This document shows, in pieces, positions 32,213-42,600 of a stretch of 64,000 nucleotides of DNA. The position numbers were made by a program, and so were the translations under genes. Position 1 is the stretch's first letter; each line of letters starts with the position of its first letter. The notes beneath the pieces were generated by a model. It had not been told where the DNA came from. It made no database searches and saw only the letters and a list, made by a program, of their open reading frames with translations. This DNA is from Aurelia coerulea (taxonomy: Eukaryota; Cnidaria; Scyphozoa; Semaeostomeae; Ulmaridae), in contig CM076949.1 in assembly GCA_039566865.1 (NCBI GenBank), forward strand, positions 15,786,501-15,850,500, given 5' to 3'.

Positions 32213-33275
32213 AGCTATCTCACCGACAGGAAGCAGAGGGTAAAGGTCAATGGTTCATTCAGCACATGGATAGAAACCGTCCTGGGAGTACCGCAAGGTT
32301 CGGTCTTGGGACCCTTTTTGTTTAACATATACCTTAATCACCTTTTTATGTTCCTGGAGGAGACCGAAATCTGTAATTATGCGGACGATACAACTATTTA
32401 TGCGTGTGGTCCTAACATCGAAAATGTCATTATGCATTAAGAGAATGATGCCCTTAAGATAACTGAATGGTTTCCAAACAATTGCATGAAGCTAAATGAA
32501 GACAAATGCCACTTAATAATTTTTGGTGCAAAATGGAGTAATGAAACAACAATTGAAATAGGCGGGGCCTGTGTGAAAGAAAGTTCAGAGGAAAATCTTC
32601 TCAGTATAACCTTTGATCAATCCCTTTTTTCAAGCAACACGTCAAGACTGTTTGTAAAAAGGCCAGCCAAAAACACCATGCTCTTGCTCGAATATCACGA
32701 TACATGGACAATGAAAAACTGCAGCAGTTAATGAGGGCGTTTGTTTTGTCTCATTTCACCTACTGTCCGCTTGTTTGGATGTTCTATGATAGAGCTTTGA
32801 ATCATAGAATAAATCATATTCAAGAAAGGGCATTACGCATTGCATATAAAGATTACGAGAATGATTTCAGTTTTCTCCTGGAGCAATCTAAATCGGTGCC
32901 AATCCATGTAAGAAACCTACAGTTGCTCATGACTGAAATCTATAAAAACAAAAGGCGGTCTGAATCCACCATTCATGAAGGATATTTTCATGCAGCGCAA
33001 TATTAGGTATTGTCTAAGGCATGGTGATGATGCTCAACTGCCACAAGTACGAACTACGTCCTTTGGGGTTGAGTCTATTACTTACCTTGGAAATAAACTG
33101 TGGCAGCATTTACCGCAAATCTAACAGCCTTCCTATGTTCAAAAAACAAATTAGATGCTGGAAAATGCAACTGTCGGCTTTGCAAAGTATATATCCCGCT
33201 AGTTGGGTTTCTAACATGATAGATTTTAACTCTGATTTGTCCTGTAATCTCGCCTGTAACATATATTGATAGTTT
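32207..33275 (+). pseudogene. Non-LTR retrotransposon C, RT fragment
   Basis: The plus strand encodes SYLTDRKQRVKVNG, LGVPQGSVLGPFLFNIYLNH, NYADDTTIY (catalytic box), then after a stop (32438-32440) TEWFPNNCMKLNEDKCH, and in further frames SHFTYCPLVWMFYDRALNHRIN and the C-terminal LRHGDDAQLPQVRT region. It starts abruptly at RT block 4, head-to-head with fragment B. Several stops and frameshifts mark it as a relic. Confidence 0.82.
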
Positions 33276-33289
33276 TATTGTAAATTATG

Positions 33290-34019
33290 TACCGGGTGAG
33301 TCAGAAAAAACGTGGGGTGTTTGGCGCATTGTGACGTCGCGTTCAGCAACCCGATCGTAGCGAACTAAATTTTTTCTTGCTGCCAGAGGTCTAACTTAGA
33401 TCATAAGCCTTTCCCCATCGAAATCGGTCACTTCATGTATTAATCAGAAAATATTTTCTTCGTAAGACGTTGTATGGGAGTTTTGCAAACTTATGAAATC
33501 TTTGATGGAGCCCCTTCAGCATTTTATCCTTGCCAAAGCTGCAGGTACACGTGGTATTATCAGGGGAGAATGAAATAGTTTTGTCATGAAACATCGCATT
33601 GATCTTGTTGAAATAAATCTCTTTACAACACAAAGAAGCATGCGTTTTTACTGTCTCTCAAACATGTTCTCTTTGCAGGACAAGTTATGACGTGACAAGG
33701 CATCCCAGGGGAGAAAACACTATTTCCGAACTGTTTCATGCTCCCCAGATAATACCACGCGTACCTGCAGCTTTGGCAAGGCTAAAATGCTGAAGGGGCT
33801 TGGTTAAAGGTTTCCTCAGTTTGCAAGACTCGCATACAAATATTTAGGAAGAAAAGCTTTGTTAAATAATGAATCACATGACCGATTTCGATGGGGAAAA
33901 GTTTATGATCTAAGTCAGATTTATGGCTGCTCGGAATAATTTAGTTCACAACGGTAGGGTGGCTAAACGCGACGTCACAGTCCGTCAAACACCCCACGTT
34001 TTTTCTGACTCACCCGGTA
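33290..34019. mobile_element. Palindromic TA MITE in the 3' UTR of fragment C
   Basis: TA, then CCGGGTGAGTCAGAAAAAAC at 33292, and its complement ending at 34017 before TA. The two halves (about 360 bp each) are complementary throughout, e.g. CCTTCAGCATTTTATCCTTGCC near 33510 and its complement near 33785. The flanking TTATTGTAAATTATG...TATGGTAAATAGTAGG reads as one 3' UTR that goes on to an AATAATAATAAT tail near 34100, so the MITE landed in fragment C. Confidence 0.85.
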
Positions 34020-34125
34020 TATGGTAAATAGTAGGCCTTAATTAGTTGTAATTTAGCTATTCATTATTTTAGCCTACTTTAAATGGATGTTTAATAATAA
34101 TAATGAAAATTGAGCATTTAAATCA
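34020..34125 (+). repeat. 3' UTR and TAA-repeat tail of retrotransposon C
   Basis: Continues fragment C after the MITE and ends in a short (AAT)n run followed by AAAATTGAG. This is a usual kind of 3' tail for L2/CR1-like elements. Confidence 0.5.
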
Positions 34126-34379
34126 GTTTTTGATGCCGGATTTAGGTGGTGGCAGTTTAGGGATTGGGGACCGCAAGGTAAATTTCAATGACAATATTTA
34201 AGGCCGTGTGGTCATGTTTGCAATGCCCAAATGACATTTCATGGCCGAAGTATTGGTACAATTCGGCAACAGGCCTTCTATTGATTTCCAGAGTCTATTG
34301 AATTTCAGTCAGGTAAATTTCAATACAGATTTGAACATGTCTACCATCAAATTACATACACGTTTTTTTATATAAGACA

Positions 34380-34630
34380 CTTGGATCAGCACTTAGTACT
34401 AAAAGTTTCTTAATTTCGCATGAAAATTTCGGTGTTTTAGTAGTAAAAGTTTCTTAATTAGTTTCTTATTTTTGGGCCTAAAATTGCGGTATTGTTCGAA
34501 GTTGAGCCTTCTTCTCGACAAAGGGCTTCCATTTTGCATTGACATTGTCATCAAGAAGAAGCCATGCACATTAAGGCAAAAGTTTACCAATTTTGCAGTT
34601 GAAAGTCAAGAAAAGATAAAGATAGTGGCA
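34380..34630. other. TTTCTTA-rich repetitive sequence, no gene
   Basis: Contains AAAGTTTCTTAATT words of the dispersed TTTCTTATAAGAAAC type also seen near 19030, 44790, 47630 and 48530. No coding sequence is supported. Confidence 0.35.
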
Positions 34631-34839
34631 TAATTACTTGAGGGCATGTCAATCGGATTCGAATGGCGCCTTCGCAAGAGAAGTAGACACAAGAAGGAAA
34701 ACAAGTCGATGTATCACGAATAGAAATCTTTTTCTAAATTCAGCGCGTCCTACCGCCCGTGGCTAAAATAGCCTAATATTTACGGAGCTGTGACCTTTCA
34801 AACTGGGATTCCTTTTATTGACTCGCCCGGTATTTTATC

Positions 34840-35145
34840 ATAATTCTCATGTTTGGATGGAAACCGTGTACCAAATTTGATTAAATCAATTTTTTCCTGA
34901 TGTTGCACAATGTTGCCACTTTTCTTGACCATACAAAAATATGCTGACGTAGGTATTAAAGATGAGTCATTTTCAGTTCATTTTTATGTTTTCACAAAGT
35001 GCATGTCTGGATCTATATCACACCAACTCCAGTTGCTTCACCTATCACCAGTCAAAAGTTAGATAGGGGGTTTTTGCCCCCCTCCCAACCCCAACCAAAA
35101 TAGGACATGTCAGATAGCCCGAGCGCGAACACTAAAGGGTCAAAA
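34840..35145. mobile_element. TTAA-family relic (right half)
   Basis: TCATAATTCTCATGTTTGGA through CCAACCAAAATAGGACATGTC matches 17356-17645 of the TTAA MITE in order and orientation. The left half is missing and the sequence before 34835 ends in CGCCCGGTA, another element's end. Confidence 0.55.
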
Positions 35146-35149
35146 TTTA

Positions 35150-37155
35150 GCAAAAATATGATCTTTCATAATTTGTCCACTGGCATCATTTCACGAAGCA
35201 AAGTTGATTTATTGGAATAGATCTTTGAAAAAGCAGTTATGAATGTAAGATCATCAAATTTTAATTTCTTTGCAGATAAAGACACCATACCTCAAGCACC
35301 TTTCGCATTTCACTATACTTGCACATGCTTTCTTGTTACGTGATTGAAAATCAGCATTTTAACTGCATTCAATGAGAATTTGCATTAACACATCAAGCTG
35401 AAAACCACTGTCGCTTCTGGTTTGGACGTGGTGATAGCTAGCAGCTAGCCTTCTGCACAAAGACAACGATGTGGCAAAAATGCTAGGCCCATCATGAATA
35501 GCCATAAAATTGGACAGTATGTCACAAGCAAATTGCCATGTGGTAGACATATTCAATGGCACCTTCCAAGATTGACCGCGATTAGATGATGGGATATTCA
35601 ATGTATGATTGTGTCAATGTTATATTAGGTTATATTTTCTCGAGGATTTCTCAAGCTGAAGGTTTTTAGAAGTTATATATTTTCGAGGTCTATTAATCGG
35701 CTAAAAAATTGGAAAGGAATATTTCAATCCAAGTTAGTTCTTAAATGGGAGGCTGCTCCTTAAATCACTCAAAATTATACATTGATTATTTGTGTGAAGC
35801 TTGTCAATTAGGGAAACCCTTTTTGGCACACCCAGTGAATATTCAGGGTAAAAGCCCTTTCGTGTTTGAACAATCGTCGCTGCAAATGCTCGTGCGCTAT
35901 CATCGTTAAATCTATTTTTTCTAATAGCCAAAAGATTGAAGTATATTCTGCATTTCTGACAAGTTTAAAACAGTTGTCACTTGGAAAATTTGAAAGGCTA
36001 AAAAATCAGCTTTGCTTTACAATCGGTCGGCAAATAACCTAAGATCAAAGTCATCAAAGTCATCTATGATTAAAAAACGCAACTTTTTAAGTTTCCTCGT
36101 TAATCTAAGCTAACTATCATTTTTTTTGAGCAAAAAATAAGATATTAATTTCAGTCTCTGTTTCAGCTTCTGTTCGTCATGTTGTCAGTTATGCTAAAAA
36201 AATTCTCAAAATATTTCCAGTGGATTTTAAAGATCTGAAAAAACTGATTGTGTGTTCTAAGCATTTATCAATCTGTCCTGCAAGACTAATTTGTTGAAAC
36301 TTCCGAATTCACCATGAGACTAAAATTGTGTAAATTTGCAAAATAATGTGAAAAATACTTCAATCTTTTACTTATTAGAAAATCAATATGTATGTTTATA
36401 GCACAAGTTCTTTTGCCGCTATGATTTTTGAAATAGGGAGACATTTCTTTAGTCTCCCTATTGAAAAGAATGAACACTGAATTCAATTAATAAAGTTTGC
36501 ATGTATCGTCTGGCTGAATCAAAAACTTCAAAATGTTTTACAGCCTGTAGTCCCCAACCTACTCATCAGCTAACTGATTTTCATTGTGTGGGTAACTTTC
36601 AACTTATATATTTCCTTCAAATCCGTCAGATTTTTTCCTGGTCATGAGCGATTTATAAAATTATTCAATCTCAGAATCCTTGAAAACAAGCCTAAAATCC
36701 ATGATCAAATTTGCTAAGAAATCAACATGACAATATAGAAAACTATCGTAAGACTGCAAAAGAATTTCCAAAGTATAAAGAATAGCAGGGCTATCTGTAT
36801 CAAAGCAACATGATTCTTTAAGCAATAACATAGCCCGATAAAGTTTCATTTTTGTTGCTGTGGAGGTTAAATAATGGAAAATTTGATGCAAAACTATAGG
36901 CTTGCTTTGAACAATTCTGAGAAAAACACTTATCACTTGCAAATCGAGAAAAGATGAGATGACTGATTTTAATCAACTAAAGTTTACTGGCTAAGTTCAC
37001 ATGCTCCCCACGCAATGCTAGTTAGCCTGATGAGTGCCTGGGAGATTACAGACTTGTCAATGCTTTAACTAGTTTTTTACTCGCCATCGTATCGTTTGGA
37101 CAGTGCTACAGTTTAAGCCTAACATTCTTTGAAACCATTTTCGCATTAACACAGT
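35150..37155. other. AT-rich intergenic sequence, no feature seen
   Basis: Several short frames occur but none has motif, splice or repeat support. Nothing else is seen. Confidence 0.4.
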
Positions 37156-37159
37156 AGTG

Positions 37160-37396
37160 TCCCGCATATAAGAAAGGCAGCTTTAAGAAAAGAGACCCAA
37201 ATTTTCAAAATAATTCCCCATTTGATAAGAAACTGGTACAGGTCTGAAAAAAGCTTATTTCTTATTTAAATGAAAACAAACATTTTGTATGAAAACTAAG
37301 CAAAAAGCCCCTTCTTTGAATAATTATAGCATTTCTTGGAAGTGAAATTTACTAAAACAAATCAAAATAATATGTTTTTTATCACAATCATAGAGC
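37160..37396. repeat. Dispersed repeat, inverted copy at 58440-58690
   Basis: CCGCATATAAGAA, CCCCATTT, TAAGAAACTGGTACAGGTCTG, AACTAAGCAAAA and TATAGCATTTC(T/C)TGGA follow in the same order in the reverse complement of 58440-58690. It is interrupted or followed by the 70-bp hairpin element at 37407. Confidence 0.65.
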
Positions 37397-37397
37397 T

Positions 37398-37485
37398 GTG
37401 TCTGAGTAACCTGCGTGCAGACCCAATATTCTGAAGAATATTTCTTCTTCGGAATATTGGGTCTGCGCGCAGGCTAGTGTCCGAG
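37398..37485. mobile_element. 70-bp hairpin element, second copy
   Basis: The unit 37407-37476 starts TAACCTGCGTGCAGACCC and ends with GGGTCTGCGCGCAGGCTA. The core pairs with itself (AATATTCTGAAGAA with TTCTTCGGAATATT). GTGTCTGAG/GTGTCCGAG flanks it (one mismatch). Its outer 17 bases match the 22220 element; its core does not. Confidence 0.8.
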
Positions 37486-37763
37486 TAGTTAACGATAGTA
37501 CATGGTTTTTCTTATGGGAAACCTTGCCCTGATTTGTCAGACCTGAATTGAACAAATTGTTTCTTGTATGTAGGACACCACTGTAAATAAGGGCTACTAT
37601 ATATCGTACACTGGACCGATGTTAAAGATTTATGGTATAATCTATGCCCCGCCATATGGGACAAAAGTCTAATATCAAAAATATATGATGTGATTGTCAA
37701 TATATTGCTAAAGTCAAATATAAATATGGGACAAAAGTCTGATATCAAAAATTTGAAATATTT

Positions 37764-37890
37764 CAAATATATAAGGTCTAAACTTTGTTTGCAAATATAT
37801 AAGGTCTAAACTTTGTTTGCAAATATATAAGGTCTGAACTTTGTTTGCAAATATATATGGTCTGAACTTTGTTTGTAAATATATAAGGTC
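37764..37890. repeat. 28-bp minisatellite with TATATAAG, left arm
   Basis: Five units of a repeat with core ATATATAAGGTCTAAACTTT precede the ORF in the same orientation. The mirror array is at 39267-39393. Each unit has a TATA-box-like TATATAAG (one unit TATATATG). The nearest one is about 50 nt upstream of the first ATG. Confidence 0.85.
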
Positions 37891-37930
37891 TAAGCGCGAA
37901 CGAAATGCGCAGTAACATTTCCCGCCAAAT

Positions 37931-38413
37931 TTGTCTTGTTTTACACGAAGTAACACATACGCAACATTGCCTTTACACAAAATGGCTTCTCGAGGAACGA
38001 CTGGGAACGACAGGAACCTTGACGAGTTGGTTGGGAATATTATTTCCCATCCTTCTTTTCAGGAAACCATCAATACTGTATTTAGGGCTTTGCCTTCCAC
38101 TGGTACCACTGATGAAGTAGCAACAGTTCGTCCTGGAACTTCTAGCCCAACGGGCAGGGCACAACAAGACCCATATCAAATGGCCGCTAGCAACACTATA
38201 ATGTCGACAGAACAACATTCAGATTCAGCTCCAGAACAAGATTCAGATTCAGAACAAGATTCGCAATTATCTAACAAATCATCTAATAAAGTTTTAACGC
38301 AAACACATATTAGAAAAATGAAAAAGAAGATCATAGATTTGACAAAGCTCTATTTAATGGTGATTTTTGCCAATTTTTATCGTGCAGGGAATAGGCTGAA
38401 AAACGAGGAATAG
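37931..38413 (+). CDS. Unknown 160-aa protein in left palindrome arm
   Basis: The frame opens at 37931 (MSCFTRSN); a second ATG at 37982 (MASRGTTGND) may be the true start. The N-terminal part has a short helical-looking segment (LDELVGNIISHPSFQETINT). The middle is low-complexity and acidic with two EQDSDS blocks. The C-terminal part is basic (RKMKKKIIDLTKLY). The family is unknown to me. It could be the first exon of a mobile-element gene. It lies just behind the TATATAAG repeat array. Confidence 0.5.
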   Translation: MSCFTRSNTYATLPLHKMASRGTTGNDRNLDELVGNIISHPSFQETINTVFRALPSTGTTDEVATVRPGTSSPTGRAQQDPYQMAASNTIMSTEQHSDSAPEQDSDSEQDSQLSNKSSNKVLTQTHIRKMKKKIIDLTKLYLMVIFANFYRAGNRLKNEE

Positions 38414-38743
38414 GCCGGGTGGGCCTGGTCAAAGTCAGCAAAAGTCCATATTCACGCATAATCAAAGACAACCCTCTCTGTAGAAATCATCTAATAAAGT
38501 TTTAACGCAAACACATATTAGAAAAATAAAAAAAAAGATCATAGATTTGACTATGCTCTATCTAATGGTGATTTTTGCCATATTCTATCGTGCGGGGGTT
38601 GGGCTGGAAAACGAGGAATAGGCCGTAATTTCGCATAAAAAAGAACTGTCCCTCGATGGTTATTAGATGATTTCTACAGAGAGGGTTGTCTTTGATTATG
38701 CGTGAATATTGACTTTTGCTGACTTTGACCAGGCCCGCCCGGC

Positions 38744-39226
38744 CTATTCCTCGTTTTTCAGCCTATTCCCCGCACGATAAAAATTGGCAAAAATCACCAT
38801 TAAATAGAGCTTTGTCAAATCTATGAACTTCTTTTTCATTTTTCTAATATGTGTTTGCGTTAAAACTTTATTAGATGATTTGTTAGATAATTGCGAATCT
38901 TGTTCTGAATCTGAATCTTGTTCTGGAGCTGAATCTGAATGTTGTTCTGTCGACATTATAGTGTTGCTAGCGGCCATTTGATATGGGTCTTGTTGTGCCC
39001 TGCCCGTTGGGCTAGAAGTTCCAGGACGAACTGTTGCTACTTCATCAGTGGTACCAGTGGAAGGCAAAGCCCTAAATACAGTATTGAGGGTTTCCTGAAA
39101 AGAAGGATGGGAAATAATATTCCCAACCAACTCGTCAAGGTTCCTGTCGTTCCCAGTCGTTCCTCGAGAAGCCATTTTGTGTAAAGGCAATGTTGCGTAT
39201 GTGTTACTTCGTGTAAAACAAGACAA
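38744..39226 (-). CDS. Unknown 160-aa protein in right palindrome arm
   Basis: Mirror copy of the left-arm frame on the minus strand, convergent with it. Only two residues differ (Ile to Leu near residue 52, Ile to Phe near residue 138), and both frames are open over 160 codons. Two intact copies argue for youth or conversion, but not by themselves for function. Confidence 0.5.
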   Translation of the reverse strand: MSCFTRSNTYATLPLHKMASRGTTGNDRNLDELVGNIISHPSFQETLNTVFRALPSTGTTDEVATVRPGTSSPTGRAQQDPYQMAASNTIMSTEQHSDSAPEQDSDSEQDSQLSNKSSNKVLTQTHIRKMKKKFIDLTKLYLMVIFANFYRAGNRLKNEE

Positions 39227-39266
39227 ATTTGGCGGGAAATGTTACTGCGCATTTCGTTCGCGCTTA

Positions 39267-39393
39267 GACCTTATATATTTGCAAACAAAGTTCAGACCAT
39301 ATATATTTGCAAACAAAGTTCAGACCTTATATATTTGCAAACAAAGTTTAGACCTTATATATTTGCAAACAAAGTTTAGACCTTATATATTTG
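39267..39393. repeat. 28-bp minisatellite, right arm
   Basis: Inverted counterpart of the left array, five units, reading CTTATATATTTGCAAAC. It lies upstream of the minus-strand ORF. Confidence 0.85.
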
Positions 39394-40544
39394 AAATATT
39401 TCAAATTTTTGATATCAGACTTTTGTCCCATATTTATATTTGACTTTAGCAATATATTGACAATCACATCATATATTTTTGATATTAGACTTATAATCCT
39501 TAGCAATAGACCTGAATTTGATTCTAGGATTTTTTGCAAGTTTTTTGCGCTTCCAGTCTTTAGAGCTAGAAGCGAGTTTCCTAAAAGTTTGGTTTTTGAA
39601 AACACTGAAAACGATAAGAAAATCGATCACGGTTTTTGAAGAATCGACACGAATGGACAAAGAGAAACTTGTTCGTGGTGATTTGGGATTTAGAAATCGA
39701 TTAATTGTAATATGCCGCACGAGACCGTGTTCTATCTTGGGAGAAAAGTAATGTTATTTTCAATGATATAAAGAAACGTCGTCTTTCCTTTTATATTTTA
39801 ATTGAATTTATGCTTTGATGCAGGTTGCATTCCTATGTCAAGGGGGGGGGGGGCAAAAAGCCTTAAAAAGGATGAACAGGGAAGCGTCATGAGGCCAGCA
39901 AGCATGGAGTCTTGTTGAATTTGTGAATTCCTATAGGGCATGGAGTGGTATTGCACCTGCTACAGAATTTCGCAACAGGCCAATAATCGTTGGAATAATG
40001 CTCGTGCAGAAGTTTACACTAATCAATTTCTAAATCCCCAAAAACGTTTTCTCTGGGTCCCTTCGTGTACACAACAAGTTAGTCATAAATCTACAAAATC
40101 GGTCCAGTGTACGATTTATCGTGACCTGCAAAAAGTGCATAGTTTATTTGGACGCACCCGGTAGATTGAAAAACTATTTCAAAAGTCACCCATTGGTATT
40201 TCTTCCAAAGTTGGTCTCTTTCTAGATCACTCTACAATATGTGCATGTAAAATATTAGCAGGTAATAAATTTTCATAATACTGTTTATAGGTGTGATCCT
40301 CTTTAATCTTCATGATATTCAAATAGTAGCTATTTTTCATCAAAAGAAAACTATACATCATAGTCGGTAGGAGATACCACATTGTAATTTAAAGATTTGT
40401 ATGTAGTTTGATTAAAATGAGATGATAGTTTCGATTGCTCATCAGATATTAGATTGTTCATCATGGGAGTAGATCTCCAGCGTTGAAACACGTTTATGCT
40501 AACTTTTTAAAATTGGTTGATCGACAGCCTTTGGTGACTTCATA

Positions 40545-40690
40545 CTATGCGGTTATTAAACGATTACGAGGTCCATGCTGGAAAATATTTGGACCGCAGT
40601 TTGACGTACGGACCGAACGCAGTGAGGTCCGTACAATGAACTAAGGTCCAAATATTTTCCAGCATGGATCGAGTAATCGTTTAATAAAGG
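40545..40690. repeat. Long hairpin next to an ATATGGC-type element
   Basis: TTATTAAACGATTACGAGGT at 40553 pairs with its complement at about 40665-40685, and GGTCCATGCTGGAAAATATT pairs with AATATTTTCCAGCATGGATC. The loop holds GGACCGAACGCAGTGAGGTCC, itself an imperfect palindrome. Confidence 0.75.
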
Positions 40691-41072
40691 CTTTATTATA
40701 TGGCAGAACCTTTTGAGAACGTTGTTTATAGTATCGTACTTTTCTGTTGTGTCTTCGATCCTGTGCATCACTGTAGTTGCTCGTTGCAACGTTAACTACT
40801 TACATTGGCATTTTCTTCGTGTATAATTGCAAGTTTGTCTTCAAAGTTTACAGAAAAGAAATCTTCGATGAATAAGCTAAACTTTGGCTGACACTTCTTA
40901 CGGCCTAAGCCTACACAAGAAGCTCCTCCCTTGTTGTTGATTTTTAAGGCAACGCCCGGTCCAATACGGCTTCGAACGAAAAATACGGCTTTTACGGACC
41001 GATCAAGAACCAATCGAATTGCTGCGTTGCCGGTCCGAGGAGCCGTATTTTCGAACGCCATATAATAATGCA
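40686..41072. mobile_element. Element with CTTTATTATATGGC ends
   Basis: TTTATTATATGGC at 40688 and GCCATATAATAATG at 41059 are inverted. Inside the right end, AATACGGCTTCGAACGAAAA and CCGTATTTTCGAACG repeat. No coding sequence. The class is uncertain. Confidence 0.5.
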
Positions 41073-41168
41073 TATTACTAAAGATAAGTTTACATCAAAT
41101 ATTTAACCCTATCTCACCTTTTTTTCTATCAAGATTAAAAACTACAATATTTATACTTACATTACACT

Positions 41169-41225
41169 GTACCATCCATAGTGAAGAAAGACATAAAGTC
41201 ACCAGGTCTTCACTATGGATGGTAC
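41169..41225 (-). other. Stem-loop in the 3' UTR of retrotransposon D
   Basis: A perfect 19-bp stem (GTACCATCCATAGTGAAGA and complement) with a 19-nt loop lies within about 50 nt of the inferred 3' end. Position and perfection suggest a reverse-transcriptase recognition structure, as known for other non-LTR elements; it could also be a separate hairpin insertion. Confidence 0.7.
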
Positions 41226-42430
41226 TTACAATTCAAATTAATTTTCAATACACAAAACAAAGAACAAAACCGACAAAATTAAAGATACATTACACAAAAC
41301 AAACAACAAAACAACAAAGCTAAGGCAGATTACTGGTTAAAAAGGAAGATTTGAAGTTTTTAAACTCGTAGGTGTAAAACGAGAAAAAAACAAATTTCAG
41401 AGTTTGTTCCGGTAATCTACCTCAGCAATGTGGAACGACAAAGAAAGAAAAGGAGAACACAACATAGAACTAACAGGGAACTGCTGTTGCTAATATGGCA
41501 TCGCTGGATCAATCAAATCGGCGAGAATTTTTGAGAAATGAGATCGTTGCATCCACTATTTTCAATAGTACCTAAGGATGGATTTCCAAACAAAAGTCGA
41601 TCACAAAGAGTATAATCATCTATATTATTGATACTGGTGATATCTAGTCCTGGGACATCAGAGAGCTGGTCAAAGAGATCTCTACGAAGTACATCGTATA
41701 GGGGGCAATGCAGGAGAAAGTGCTTGTTATTTTCATTGTCTTTACCACAAAAACAAACTGGGCTGAGGCAGTCAAAGGCATGTTTGAAGCGATGTTCGTT
41801 TAGAGTACTGAACTGGACACGGAGTTTTGTCAACAACTTGACACCCGAAATGTCGCAAATTTTGTATGTAGAGTTTCTAATTGGTCTAACAATTGCAAGC
41901 AATTTATTTTTAAAGTGAAGCAGGGATTTAGAATTTCTTGTCTCATCGTCGAGTAAATTCCATTCGAATAATGTATTATGAAAATACGTGCTAGCAAAAC
42001 GGGCCGTTCTGCTGACTGGTTGTTCAAAACAAAAGGGATTTCTCAGACTGTACTGCAATTGTCGCTCTTGGGGTAGTTCGCTATACAAGTATACAGGTGA
42101 TTTGGATTTGATAAGGGAGAAGAAATGACACAATCTACGATACCACCTTCTATCATACAATGTTTCCCAACCTAGCTCATTAAACAGTCTCTGCCTGTTT
42201 GTACCTCTCCATGTTCCAGTCACTGCTCTGCTAGTGCAGCAAGATACTGCGTTCGTTCAAGCTTTTGTGTGAAGGCCAAGCGCATGTCAGGGTCAAATTT
42301 GTGGTAGATTAGATCGCCGTAGTCGAGATGTGGTCTTACATGTAGCTTATATATCATATCAAGAACCTCTCTGGAAACATACCTGGAAAGATACTTTATC
42401 ATCCCAATTCCTCTCCTTGCTTTAACAATA

Positions 42431-42600
42431 GCTTCATCAGGGCCGTAGGAAGCTGCTTCTGATTGGGGGGCAATTGTTCTTAAGACAATAGAGAACAATA
42501 CATCTAATTAATGCTTGTGACGTGGCACCATTGTTTTCAAAATTATTTGAGGGGGCTTGAGCCCCCCTGCCCCACCCCCTTCCTACGGGCCTGGCTTCAT
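42431..42600. mobile_element. 156-bp hAT-like MITE in retrotransposon D
   Basis: GCTTCAT occurs on both sides (42431-42437, 42594-42600) of a unit starting CAGGGCCGTAGGAAG and ending CTTCCTACGGGCCTG. It breaks the RT-side frame between HVNEA and DEAIVKARRGIG. CAG-start ends with CGTAGGAAG and a 7-8 bp duplication are typical of hAT-type MITEs. Confidence 0.78.

Larger units (their letters stand above)
37665..39492. repeat. Near-perfect palindrome, two 833-bp arms and 162-bp spacer
   Basis: 37665-38497 is the reverse complement of 38660-39492; I see about six differences. Each arm holds five 28-bp repeats and a 160-codon frame. The spacer repeats, in decayed form, the last 145 bp of the arm's frame (AGTTTTAACGCAAACACATA onward). 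The high identity means recent formation, gene conversion, or an assembly join; coverage data would decide. Confidence 0.9.
37560..40163. mobile_element. Decayed palindromic element hosting the 1.8-kb palindrome
   Basis: Left words ATCGTACACTGGACCGAT (37593) and right ATCGGTCCAGTGTACGAT (40099) are inverted. The part at 39500-39730 (GAATGGACAAAGAGAAACTTG, TTCGTGGTGATTTGGGAT) matches 57160-57210 in the related element 56944-57645. The right end reads GACGCACCCGGTA. The 37665-39492 palindrome lies inside it. Confidence 0.5.
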
